From: Bacteroidales bacterium
GTDB taxonomy: Bacteria > Bacteroidota > Bacteroidia > Bacteroidales > Muribaculaceae
Reading direction: 5' to 3'
DNA: 44,988 bases
Assembly: GCA_014800685.1 (NCBI GenBank)
Contig: JAAVFQ010000025.1
Span: forward strand, 1-44,988
Both the position numbers and the translations under genes were made by a program. The notes under the pieces are model-generated. The model saw only the letters and a program-made list of their open reading frames with translations. It did no database searches and was not told where the DNA came from. Numbering within the stretch: the first letter of the stretch is position 1; the number at the start of each line of letters is the position of its first letter. Below are positions 18,931 to 27,202 of this stretch, piece by piece.

Positions 18931-19626
18931 TTACTTTCTGATAATCTCTTTGCTAACCTTGTCGCCTCTCTTGACGATGACGATTCCACTTTCGGGCTTC
19001 TCTATGCGTACGCCCTCGAGATTGAAGTATTCGGCTGCTGCCTCGTCAGTATCGATGCCATTCACAGAATCGCTCTTAGAGATGATGCGCACATACATCT
19101 TGAAATCTGTGTCGGGAATCTGCTCAAAATCCATATCGCCCTGAGCGGAAACCACCTCACCGGTGTAAGCTCCCATCCAGAGCTCGTAAGTCTGGTCGAA
19201 GGCGGTATCTTTAGGCACTTCATTCAGGTGAATGAGATATTTGAAATCTTCATCTGCATAGTATCCGAAATCCGGGTTGCAGTCCATGTAGCCGATGTTA
19301 CCGGTAATACCGCTATTGGGAGGGAAGCAGTTAGCATCGTTGCAGAAGGAGGGATTGCCGATGCAGTCGGCCTGTGCAGGCTTGTTGTAGTTGAAAGTTG
19401 CTGAGAAGTAAGTGGGAGTCTCATCGTCACCCTTCAGCACCTTAACGGGGATTTCGATGTCGTAATTGTCGCCCTTGTCGTTGGAATATTCAGGCTGATT
19501 AATGGTGATGGTAGCACCATTTTCGACGGGCTTACCATCAAAGGAGAGCTCGAAATACTCCTTGTAGTCTGCGCTTGCAGTGGCGGCCACAAGGCCGAGC
19601 GCTGCGATGAGTAAAGTTTTCTTCAT
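18931..19626 (-). CDS. Secreted protein with type IX-like C-terminal tail
   Basis: 231 residues from the ATG at 19626, which gives the signal peptide MKKTLLIAALGLVAATASA; the frame extends to 19677, but that start lies upstream of the predicted transcription start. The mature domain has paired cysteines (CIGNPSFCNDANCFP, MDCNPDFG). The tail AAAEYFNLEGVRIEKPESG followed by IVIVKRGDKVSKEIIRK is the Muribaculaceae/Bacteroidales version of the type A T9SS sorting domain. The function is unknown. Confidence 0.75.
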   Translation of the reverse strand: MKKTLLIAALGLVAATASADYKEYFELSFDGKPVENGATITINQPEYSNDKGDNYDIEIPVKVLKGDDETPTYFSATFNYNKPAQADCIGNPSFCNDANCFPPNSGITGNIGYMDCNPDFGYYADEDFKYLIHLNEVPKDTAFDQTYELWMGAYTGEVVSAQGDMDFEQIPDTDFKMYVRIISKSDSVNGIDTDEAAAEYFNLEGVRIEKPESGIVIVKRGDKVSKEIIRK

Positions 19627-19664
19627 ATAAGTGTTTTTATTAGTAAGCGTGTGAAACAACAGCG

Positions 19665-19695
19665 CAAATTTAGCCAATTTTTTAGAAGTAGCAAA
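19665..19695 (-). promoter_or_regulatory. Promoter of the 231-residue secreted protein gene
   Basis: Minus strand TTTG (19695-19692), 19 bases, TAAATTTG (19672-19665): exact consensus, leader about 35 nt. Confidence 0.65.
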
Positions 19696-19863
19696 GTGTT
19701 CTACACTTTTTAATAATTATTATACTAAAAAAAGAAGTCTCTCTCCCGACTTTCCTTCTCACGTCCGCCGCCCAAATCGTCCCATATAATCCTACCTCTC
19801 AATACCTTACACACTCCCTCAATCATCTTTCGAGAGAAATTAAAGAAATTTTTCGTTAATTTT

Positions 19864-19895
19864 TTAGCTCATCTGATTTTTTTTAACTATCTTTG
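19864..19895 (+). promoter_or_regulatory. Possible pckA promoter
   Basis: TATCTTTG at 19888-19895 matches the -7 box, but the -33 position reads TTAG instead of TTTG. It would leave a leader of about 100 nt. Nothing else was seen in the 375-bp gap 19627-20001 apart from the divergent promoter at 19665-19695. Confidence 0.4.
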
Positions 19896-20001
19896 CTGTC
19901 CGAAATCCATTTGGATTTGTTTATATGATGAGGCTGCAAAGAGCCTCGCACTAACATTATCAGATTATTAATTACAGGTAAAATAATTTAAACCCAGAAC
20001 T

Positions 20002-21606
20002 ATGGCAGATTTAGATTTAACTCGCTATGGAATCAAGGATGTGAAGAAAATCATTCACAATCCCTCTTACGATCAACTTTTCAAGGACGAGACAGACCCC
20101 TCTCTTCAGGGCTACGAGAAGGGTATCCTCACCGACCTCGGAGCTGTAGACGTAATGACCGGCGTCTACACCGGACGCTCGCCTAAAGATAAATATCTCG
20201 TTAAGGATGAAGTCACGGAAGACACCGTTTGGTGGACATCTGACGAATACAAGAACGACAACAAGCCTATCACTACCGAAGTGTGGGATCACCTCCGTGA
20301 AAAAGCCGTCAAGGAGCTTTCTGACAAGACTCTCTACGTAGTCGACGTATTCTGCGGAGCTAACCCTGCCACCCGCCTTTCAGTGCGCTTCATTATGGAA
20401 GTGGCATGGCAGGCTCACTTCGTCACCAATATGTTCATCCGCCCCTCTGAAGAGGAGCTCAAAGACTTCAAGCCCGACTTCGTTGTCTTCAATGCTTCCA
20501 AGGCTAAGGTGGAAGACTATAAAGAGCTCGGCCTCCACTCTGAGACCGTAGTGGCTTTCAACATCAAGCAGCGCGAACAGGTCATCATCAACACCTGGTA
20601 TGGCGGCGAAATGAAGAAGGGTATGTTCTCTATGATGAACTATTTCAACCCTCTGCGTGGCATCGCCTCTATGCACTGCTCCGCCAACACCAATATGGAT
20701 GAGACTGAAACCGCTATCTTCTTCGGCCTTTCAGGCACCGGTAAGACCACCCTCTCCACCGACCCGAAGCGTAAACTCATCGGCGACGACGAGCACGGAT
20801 GGGATGATGAAGGCGTCTTCAACTATGAGGGCGGTTGCTATGCTAAGGTCATCAACCTCGATAAGGAGTCTGAGCCCGATATCTATAACGCTATCACCCG
20901 CGACGCTCTTCTGGAGAACGTTACCGTCGGCGCCGATGGCAAGCCCGACTTCGCAGACAAGTCTGTGACTGAAAACACTCGCGTCTCCTATCCTATCTTC
21001 CACATTCAGAACATCGTGAAGCCCGTCTCCAAAGGCCCTCACGCAAAGCAGGTTATCTTCCTCTCTGCCGATGCCTTCGGAGTGCTCCCTCCCGTAGCTA
21101 TCCTTAACGACGAGCAGGCTAAGTATTACTTCCTCTCAGGCTTCACCGCAAAGCTGGCCGGCACTGAGCGTGGCATCACTGAGCCTACCCCCACTTTCTC
21201 CGCTTGCTTCGGTCAGGCGTTCCTCTCTCTGCATCCTACCAAATATGCAGAGGAGCTCGTGAAGAAAATGAATCTCTCAGGCGCTCACGCTTATCTCGTC
21301 AACACCGGATGGAACGGCACCGGAAAGCGTATTTCTATCCGCGACACCCGTGGCATCATCGACGACATCCTCAATGGCGACATCGACAAGGCGCCCACTA
21401 AGATTCTCCCCTACTTCGACTTCACCATCCCCACCGAACTCCCCGGTGTAGATCCCAAGATTCTCGATCCCCGCGACACTTACGCCGACCCCAAGGAGTG
21501 GGACGAAAAGGCTAAGAAGCTCGCCGGAATGTTTATCGAGAACTTCAAGAAGTTCGAGACCAACGAGGCCGGTAAGGCTCTCGTGGCAGCAGGCCCCCAC
21601 ATCTGA
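20002..21606 (+). CDS. pckA: Phosphoenolpyruvate carboxykinase (ATP)
   Basis: 534 residues. The kinase-1 P-loop [11 protein letters not shown] is at 242-252; the metal/oxaloacetate-binding region [19 protein letters not shown] (about 197-215), [22 protein letters not shown] (about 261-282) and [10 protein letters not shown] are intact. It interconverts oxaloacetate + ATP with PEP + CO2. In Bacteroidales it normally runs in the CO2-fixing direction towards succinate during fermentation (family knowledge). It is monocistronic, followed by a terminator. The high use of C-ending codons is typical of a strongly expressed gene. Confidence 0.97.
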   Translation: MADLDLTRYGIKDVKKIIHNPSYDQLFKDETDPSLQGYEKGILTDLGAVDVMTGVYTGRSPKDKYLVKDEVTEDTVWWTSDEYKNDNKPITTEVWDHLREKAVKELSDKTLYVVDVFCGANPATRLSVRFIMEVAWQAHFVTNMFIRPSEEELKDFKPDFVVFNASKAKVEDYKELGLHSETVVAFNIKQREQVIINTWYGGEMKKGMFSMMNYFNPLRGIASMHCSANTNMDETETAIFFGLSGTGKTTLSTDPKRKLIGDDEHGWDDEGVFNYEGGCYAKVINLDKESEPDIYNAITRDALLENVTVGADGKPDFADKSVTENTRVSYPIFHIQNIVKPVSKGPHAKQVIFLSADAFGVLPPVAILNDEQAKYYFLSGFTAKLAGTERGITEPTPTFSACFGQAFLSLHPTKYAEELVKKMNLSGAHAYLVNTGWNGTGKRISIRDTRGIIDDILNGDIDKAPTKILPYFDFTIPTELPGVDPKILDPRDTYADPKEWDEKAKKLAGMFIENFKKFETNEAGKALVAAGPHI

Positions 21607-21630
21607 TTTATTTAGAACCTTTTTATAGCA

Positions 21631-21672
21631 CGAAGGGCGCGTCAGAACCAGCAATTCCGGCGCGCCCTTTTC
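21631..21672 (+). terminator. Intrinsic terminator of pckA
   Basis: AAGGGCGCG (21633-21641) pairs with CGCGCCCTT (21661-21669), followed by TT. It lies 27 bp after the stop codon. Confidence 0.75.
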
Positions 21673-21766
21673 ACTCTGATTTCCCCCTTTTCCCCTGACT
21701 CTCTACCCCTCATTCTCTCTCGCTCAGATTTGATTCTACTATTCCACCGAACTCACCTTCCACCTC

Positions 21767-23020
21767 ATGCAAACTACCCGTCTCCACTACGGCTATATCA
21801 TCCTTATCTGCTGCTGCCTGATGATGGGCGTCAATATCGGCATCACCTTCTCTTGCGCCGGAATTTTCTATCAGCCGGTGAGCCAATCCCTTGGCGTGGC
21901 AGTCGGCACCTTCGGCCTCTACATGTCGCTGATGTATATCGCCTCTACACTTATGCTTTCCGTCGCCGGCCGCTGGATAGAGAAATATTCCGCCCGCTAC
22001 CTGCTTGCCGGCTCTTCGGCCATTATGGGACTGACGCTCATTTCCATGGCTATTTATAATGCCGTATGGCAGTTTTATGTGGCCGGATGCATTCTCGGCC
22101 TCACTGTTGCCTTCCTCCTTTACCTCAGCTTCCCGACGCTCATAAACCGCTGGTTTCGCATTCGTGTAGGTCTCCTCATGGGTGTCTGCAGCGCTGCCTC
22201 AGGCATCGGTGGTATGATTTTCAATCCTATCGCAGGATATATGATAGAGAACTGCGGATGGCGCTGGGCATACGCCATTTTCGGCATCCTCGTGCTCGTC
22301 ATCATCTCTCCGCTTCTGCTCCTGCTCCTTCGGGACTATCCCGCTGACAAGGGGTTGCTCCCCGTAGGCGAATCAGAAGCCGTCGACACTCCCGCAGTCC
22401 CCGACGCCACATCCGCTCCGGCGCGTCCCGCCTCCGGCATTGAGTATGCAAAGGCCGTCAGAATGCCACTCTTTTATGCCGTCTTCATTTTCGCTTTCCT
22501 CATGATGGCTATCTCTACGCTTAATCTCTTCATACCGGGCTATGTCTCCTCCCTATCCTTCGCGGAAGAGAGCGCGGCCTGGGTGGCCTCGGCTGTAATG
22601 ACGGGAGTCACTATCGGCAAACTCGCCCTCGGACATATCAACGACCGCAACAGCCTCGCCGGCGTCCTCGTCACCACTCTGGCCGGGGCCGCAGGCCTCT
22701 TCATGCTCATCGAGGGCGACGCCTCCCTTGCCATAATCGTAGCCGGCGCCTTCCTCTTCGGATGGGCATACGCCGGTGTCACCGTGCAGACGGCCATGCT
22801 CACAAGAACCCTCTTCGGCAACCGCGACTATGCTCGCATCTATGCCATCATCTCTATCGCGCTGGCTGCCGGAGGAGCACTCGCCTCCGGTGGATGGGGA
22901 CTGCTCGCCGATGCCACAGGGTTTAAAGCCATTTTTGCCACGGGGGCCTTGCTCCTCGTGCTCTGCGCTATGCTCGGGGCTTTCCCTCTTATAAAAAAGG
23001 GGAAAGCCGGCGTGCAATAA
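21767..23020 (+). CDS. MFS transporter, monocarboxylate/oxalate-formate type
   Basis: 417 residues, 12 predicted transmembrane helices with a polar central loop (about 190-225). The loop after helix 2 (GRWIEKYSARYLLAGSS) fits the MFS A-like motif, and LINRWFRIRVGLLMGVCSAASGIGGMIF resembles the helix 4-5 region of oxalate:formate / monocarboxylate transporters. The substrate cannot be called from sequence. It stands alone between the pckA terminator and the WYL promoter. Confidence 0.85.
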   Translation: MQTTRLHYGYIILICCCLMMGVNIGITFSCAGIFYQPVSQSLGVAVGTFGLYMSLMYIASTLMLSVAGRWIEKYSARYLLAGSSAIMGLTLISMAIYNAVWQFYVAGCILGLTVAFLLYLSFPTLINRWFRIRVGLLMGVCSAASGIGGMIFNPIAGYMIENCGWRWAYAIFGILVLVIISPLLLLLLRDYPADKGLLPVGESEAVDTPAVPDATSAPARPASGIEYAKAVRMPLFYAVFIFAFLMMAISTLNLFIPGYVSSLSFAEESAAWVASAVMTGVTIGKLALGHINDRNSLAGVLVTTLAGAAGLFMLIEGDASLAIIVAGAFLFGWAYAGVTVQTAMLTRTLFGNRDYARIYAIISIALAAGGALASGGWGLLADATGFKAIFATGALLLVLCAMLGAFPLIKKGKAGVQ

Positions 23021-23052
23021 TTTGGCAGCCTCATCCCTTTTTATTACCTTTG
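23021..23052 (+). promoter_or_regulatory. Promoter of the WYL regulator operon
   Basis: TTTG (23021-23024), 20 bases, TACCTTTG (23045-23052), exact consensus. Only CCGT separates it from the ATG at 23057, so a leaderless mRNA is predicted. Confidence 0.75.
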
Positions 23053-23056
23053 CCGT

Positions 23057-23971
23057 ATGAATGCCAACCTCATGAGCCGATATGCGTGGATTGTTGACAC
23101 GCTGCTGAAATACGGAAAACTGTCGCGCGCAGAAATCAACCGTCTATGGCTCGCCTCTCATATCACCGACGGCAAGGAGATTCCCGCCCGAACGTTCTTT
23201 CACTACAGAAGGGGGATAGAGGAGACTTTCCACATCGACATAAAATGCACCCCTTCGCGTGAATACTATATAGAGCAGGCCGCCACCCCTCGCGAACGCG
23301 CTTTCACCGACTGGATGCTGAACTCTCTCTCCACGGCTACCGCCCTGGGTGAGGGGGCTGATGCCGCCGCAGGGAGAGTCATCATCGAGGAGATACCCTC
23401 TTCACGAGAGTTCTTCCCTATTGTCCTTGACGCTATCAGGGAATCGCGCGGCCTGGTCTTCACTCACCACGGATTCGCTCGCTCAAGACCCGAAACGGGC
23501 ATACGGTTCCACCCCTGGTTTCTGCGCCTCTACAAGCAGAGATGGTATATGGTAGGACTGCGCGAAAAGGGAAACGCGGTGCGCACATACGCTCTTGACC
23601 GCATTCGAGACGTTGTTCTCACCAAGGAGACGTTCCCCGTGCCGGAAGACCTTGACCCGGAGGCTTTCTTCGCTAATATCGTGGGTATAACCTCCTCAAA
23701 GGCCCAGCCTCGCACCGTCAGGATACGCACCGACAGCAGGCAGGCTAAATATCTGAGGGCTCTCCCTCTTCACTCTTCGCAGACCGAAGAGGTTGGTGAC
23801 GGATATTCCATCTTCTCTTACCGGCTGAAACTCAATTATGAACTCGTGCATGAGATTCTCGCAATGGGCCCCCAGGCTCTGGTGCTCGAACCTAAGGAAC
23901 TCCGTCTGATGGTCATCGACGAACTCAACCGCACTCTCAGTCTTTACAACCCGGATACTCCAAGCTTATGA
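23057..23971 (+). CDS. WYL-domain transcriptional regulator
   Basis: 304 residues. The N-terminal region (about 1-80) looks like a winged helix (YGKLSRAEINRLW, IPARTFFHYRRGIEETF). A WYL domain occupies about 120-200, with FHPWFLRLYKQRWYMVGLRE and RTYALDRIRDVVL, and a C-terminal WCX-like extension (VRIRTDSRQAKYLRALPLH). WYL proteins bind DNA and respond to ligands, often nucleotides or nucleic acid fragments. It is the first gene of an operon with a CBS-nucleotidyltransferase (4-nt ATGA overlap) and obgE. The target is unknown; autoregulation is plausible given the leaderless start. Confidence 0.85.
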   Translation: MNANLMSRYAWIVDTLLKYGKLSRAEINRLWLASHITDGKEIPARTFFHYRRGIEETFHIDIKCTPSREYYIEQAATPRERAFTDWMLNSLSTATALGEGADAAAGRVIIEEIPSSREFFPIVLDAIRESRGLVFTHHGFARSRPETGIRFHPWFLRLYKQRWYMVGLREKGNAVRTYALDRIRDVVLTKETFPVPEDLDPEAFFANIVGITSSKAQPRTVRIRTDSRQAKYLRALPLHSSQTEEVGDGYSIFSYRLKLNYELVHEILAMGPQALVLEPKELRLMVIDELNRTLSLYNPDTPSL

Positions 23972-25053
23972 CCTACATAGATAATGCACTGGCCCTCATT
24001 TCAGGCCCCGCACGCGAAAAAGCTGCCCGCCACATCATCAGCTCGTCGGCTACTGTCATTGAGGCGCTCCGCGCTCTCAACGCTCTCTCCGGATCTTCGC
24101 TCACCCTCTTCGCTGCCGACGAGTCGGGGCGAATAGCCGGAACTCTGACCGATGGCGACATAAGACGCGGAATGCTCGCCGGTATCGACACTTCAAGACC
24201 TCTGGCCGACATCCTTCACACCGATTTCCTCGCTATCCGTGAAGACGACGACCCTTTTCTCGCCTTTGACACGGCAAGAAAAAAGGGAATCAGGCTTCTC
24301 CCAAGACTCCTTGACGGAAAACTCCTTTCGCTCCATGACCTGCACGTAGAGAAAACCATCCTTCCGCTTGATGCTGTGCTGATGGCCGGCGGACGTGGCG
24401 AACGGCTACGTCCTCTCACTCTCTCGCGCCCGAAACCTCTCCTACCGGTAGGAGGAAAAGCGATTATCGACTATAACGTGGAGGAGCTGGAGAAATGCGG
24501 CATCGCCTCCATCTTCGTCACCATAAATTATCTCGGCGAGCTAATCTCCGAACATTTCCGCTCCAGAGCCTCCCGCGCACATATCCGCTGCGTGAGCGAG
24601 CCCAAAAGACTGGGCACCATCGGCAGTCTCTCTCTTCTGGCTCCTCAGCTCTCCGAGCCTGACCTTATCGTGATGAATTCCGATCTGCTCACCACTCTCG
24701 ACTATGAAGCCTTCTTCCGGCACCATAAAGCCACAGGCGCCGACCTGACTATAGCGGCTGTCCCCTATTCCGTATCAGTGCCCTACGCTATATTGAAGAC
24801 CGAAGACGACCATCTCCTCGGACTCGAAGAGAAACCCACATTCAACTATTTGGCCAATGGGGGCGTTTACATTCTGAAGCGTGAGCTCGTCGGCCGGATT
24901 CCTGCCGACACTTACGTCGATGCGCCCGACTTTATCAGCGCCCTGATAGAGGATGGACTCAAAGTGGCCTACTTCCCTATTGACGGCACATGGATAGACA
25001 TCGGCACCCCGAATGACTACCAGTATGCCGACAGGCTGATGTCGCAGCGCTGA
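23968..25053 (+). CDS. Sugar-1-phosphate nucleotidyltransferase with N-terminal CBS pair
   Basis: 361 residues. Residues of about 15-120 form two CBS motifs ([18 protein letters not shown] and [16 protein letters not shown]). The nucleotidyltransferase domain starts at [17 protein letters not shown], the nucleotide-binding signature, with [19 protein letters not shown] and later [22 protein letters not shown] and [12 protein letters not shown]. The architecture matches the CBS-HddC/RmlA-like group that makes NDP-sugars for surface glycans. The CBS pair suggests control by an adenine nucleotide (inference). It is coupled to the WYL gene by an ATGA overlap. Confidence 0.85.
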   Translation: MTYIDNALALISGPAREKAARHIISSSATVIEALRALNALSGSSLTLFAADESGRIAGTLTDGDIRRGMLAGIDTSRPLADILHTDFLAIREDDDPFLAFDTARKKGIRLLPRLLDGKLLSLHDLHVEKTILPLDAVLMAGGRGERLRPLTLSRPKPLLPVGGKAIIDYNVEELEKCGIASIFVTINYLGELISEHFRSRASRAHIRCVSEPKRLGTIGSLSLLAPQLSEPDLIVMNSDLLTTLDYEAFFRHHKATGADLTIAAVPYSVSVPYAILKTEDDHLLGLEEKPTFNYLANGGVYILKRELVGRIPADTYVDAPDFISALIEDGLKVAYFPIDGTWIDIGTPNDYQYADRLMSQR

Positions 25054-25085
25054 CTCTTTTTTCTCACAATCTTATGAAGTTGACT

Positions 25086-26258
25086 ATGGCAGATTCTAAT
25101 TTTATAGACTACGTAAAAATATTATGCCGCTCCGGAAAGGGTGGAGCCGGCAGCAGACATTATCATCGTGCAAAATATGTGCCCAAGGGGGGGCCGGACG
25201 GAGGTGATGGGGGCCGCGGAGGCCACATTATCCTTCGCGGAAACAGAAATATGTGGACTCTCCTTCCGCTGAGATATATGCGCCACGTCTTCGCCACTGA
25301 CGGAGAATCAGGAGGCGCAGGCCGCTCTTTCGGCAAGGATGGAGAAGACAGGATTATCGAAGTGCCCGTAGGCACCGCTGTCTTTGATGCCGACTCCGGC
25401 GAATTCCTTTGTGAAATAACTGAAGACGGACAGGAGATAAAACTGTTGCGAGGCGGAAAAGGCGGACTGGGCAACTGCCATTTCGCCACCTCTACCAATC
25501 GCGCGCCTCGATATGCCCAGCCCGGACAGCCCGCTATTGAAAAGGCCGTGGTGCTTGAGCTGAAACTCCTCGGAGATGTCGGTCTTGTAGGATTTCCAAA
25601 TGCAGGAAAGTCCACCCTGCTCTCCTCAGTATCGGCAGCTAAGCCTAAAATAGCCGACTATCCCTTCACCACTATGGAGCCTTCGCTCGGCATCGTAGAT
25701 TATCGTGGCAATAACTCTTTCGTGATGGCCGACATTCCCGGCATTATCGAGGGTGCCTCAGAGGGGAAAGGTCTCGGGCTGCGTTTCCTGCGACACATAG
25801 AGCGCAACGCCGTGCTCCTTTTCCTCGTACCGGCTGATTCTGACGACATTAAGAAGGACTATGAGATTCTGCTGCGCGAACTTCGTGAGTTCAACCCCGA
25901 ACTCAACGATAAGTCTCGCGTATTAGCCATCTCCAAAAGTGATATGCTTGATGATGAGCTCCGTGAGGCTATCGCCGCTGAGCTCCCCGACGACCTCCCC
26001 TGCGTCTTCATCTCGGCAGTTACCGGACAGGGCATCCCTGAACTGAAAGACTTGCTATGGCGCGAGATTAATTCAGAAGACAACCGAATGGTGCAGACTA
26101 TCACTCACCGCCCTCTCGACATCCGTCACCGCGTGGCAGAAGAGGACAATTTCATCTTTGAGAATGAAGAGCTCCCCGACGATACTGAATATATGCCCGA
26201 AACGGACGAGGAATGGACTGATGAATTCTGGGATGAAGAGTCGCAGGTCAACGGCTGA
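25086..26258 (+). CDS. obgE: GTPase Obg
   Basis: 390 residues from [12 protein letters not shown], the start conserved in Bacteroidota; an in-frame ATG 12 bp upstream (25074) would add four residues. The glycine-rich Obg fold ([27 protein letters not shown]) is followed by the GTPase domain with G1 [11 protein letters not shown], switch-[10 protein letters not shown]3 [10 protein letters not shown] and G4 SKSD, then an acidic C-terminal tail. It associates with the ribosome and is involved in 50S assembly and the stringent response. It is the last gene of the WYL operon. Confidence 0.95.
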   Translation: MADSNFIDYVKILCRSGKGGAGSRHYHRAKYVPKGGPDGGDGGRGGHIILRGNRNMWTLLPLRYMRHVFATDGESGGAGRSFGKDGEDRIIEVPVGTAVFDADSGEFLCEITEDGQEIKLLRGGKGGLGNCHFATSTNRAPRYAQPGQPAIEKAVVLELKLLGDVGLVGFPNAGKSTLLSSVSAAKPKIADYPFTTMEPSLGIVDYRGNNSFVMADIPGIIEGASEGKGLGLRFLRHIERNAVLLFLVPADSDDIKKDYEILLRELREFNPELNDKSRVLAISKSDMLDDELREAIAAELPDDLPCVFISAVTGQGIPELKDLLWREINSEDNRMVQTITHRPLDIRHRVAEEDNFIFENEELPDDTEYMPETDEEWTDEFWDEESQVNG

Positions 26259-26324
26259 TTCTTCGAAATAAGAGGGCAAGACACTCCCCAAACGCCCTCC
26301 GACACACTGACCCATAAAAGCTAT

Positions 26325-26365
26325 AAAGAGGGGTATCAAAATGCAGCATTTTGATACCCCTCTTT
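26325..26365. terminator. Perfect 20-bp palindrome between convergent obgE and yebC
   Basis: Left arm 26325-26344 and right arm 26346-26365 are exact inverted repeats around a single central base. AAAGAGGGG / CCCCTCTTT at the base gives U-rich ends in both directions. The core TCAAAATGCA..TTTTGA recurs in the hairpin at 4713-4750. Confidence 0.75.
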
Positions 26366-26383
26366 AGGTCTTAAATTAAGGCG

Positions 26384-27097
26384 TCAGTCCTCTTTCATAT
26401 TGTGGAAGACGTTCTGCACATCATCGTCATCTTCAAACTTCTCAAGAAGCTTCTCGATCGCCTCGCGCTGCTCGGCGGTCACCTCCTTGTAGTCGTTGGG
26501 AATACGCTCAAACTCTGCAGAGACAATCTCCATGCCGGCATCCTCAAGATATTTCTGAATGTTGGCAAACTGATCGAAGGCACCATATATGAGCCATTCT
26601 TCATCTTCCGCTTCGAGTTCAGCCTCGAAGTCCATAAGCTCAAGCTCGAAATCCTCGAGAGAAGTCTCGGTATTGGGCTTTACGTGGAAGACACTCTTAT
26701 GGTCAAAGAGGAAAGAGAGTGAGCCGGAAGTGCCCAGAGAGCCGCCGTGCTTGTTGAAATATGAACGCACGTTGGCCACGGTGCGCTGATTGTTGTCGGT
26801 AGCTGTCTCCACAACGATTGCGATGCCATGAGGGCCATATCCCTCATAGACTATCTCCTTGTAGTCTGAAGCATCCTTTTCGGTAGCCTTCTTGATAGCA
26901 CGCTCTACGGTGTCCTTGGGCATATTGGCGGCCTTGGCATTCTGCATCAGCACACGCAGACGCGGATTAGTGTCAGGGTCGCCACCGCCGGCCTTGGCGG
27001 CTATCGTGATTTCCTTACCGATACGGGTGAATGTGCGGCTCATATTGCCCCACCTCTTCAGTTTTCTCGCTTTGCGATATTCAAATGCTCTTCCCAT
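26384..27097 (-). CDS. YebC/PmpR-family protein
   Basis: 237 residues. It opens with MGRAFEYRKARKLKRWGNMSRTFTRIGKEI and contains AAKAGGGDPDTNPRLRVLMQNAKAANMPKDTVERAIKKA, the hallmark of the YebC family, plus EGYGPHGIAIVVE and the acidic C-terminal half. YebC proteins were described as transcription regulators and more recently as translation factors that help ribosomes at proline-rich stretches. No promoter consensus was seen in the 105 bp between it and pheT. Confidence 0.93.
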   Translation of the reverse strand: MGRAFEYRKARKLKRWGNMSRTFTRIGKEITIAAKAGGGDPDTNPRLRVLMQNAKAANMPKDTVERAIKKATEKDASDYKEIVYEGYGPHGIAIVVETATDNNQRTVANVRSYFNKHGGSLGTSGSLSFLFDHKSVFHVKPNTETSLEDFELELMDFEAELEAEDEEWLIYGAFDQFANIQKYLEDAGMEIVSAEFERIPNDYKEVTAEQREAIEKLLEKFEDDDDVQNVFHNMKED

Positions 27098-27202
27098 TGG
27101 GTTATGTTGGTTCTATTTGAAGTTGTTAGTTGTTAATATTCAAGTTATTTGGCCGATAATCAGAGTGTGCCCATAACAGGCTGGCTCTCTGCCGGACTGA
27201 CA

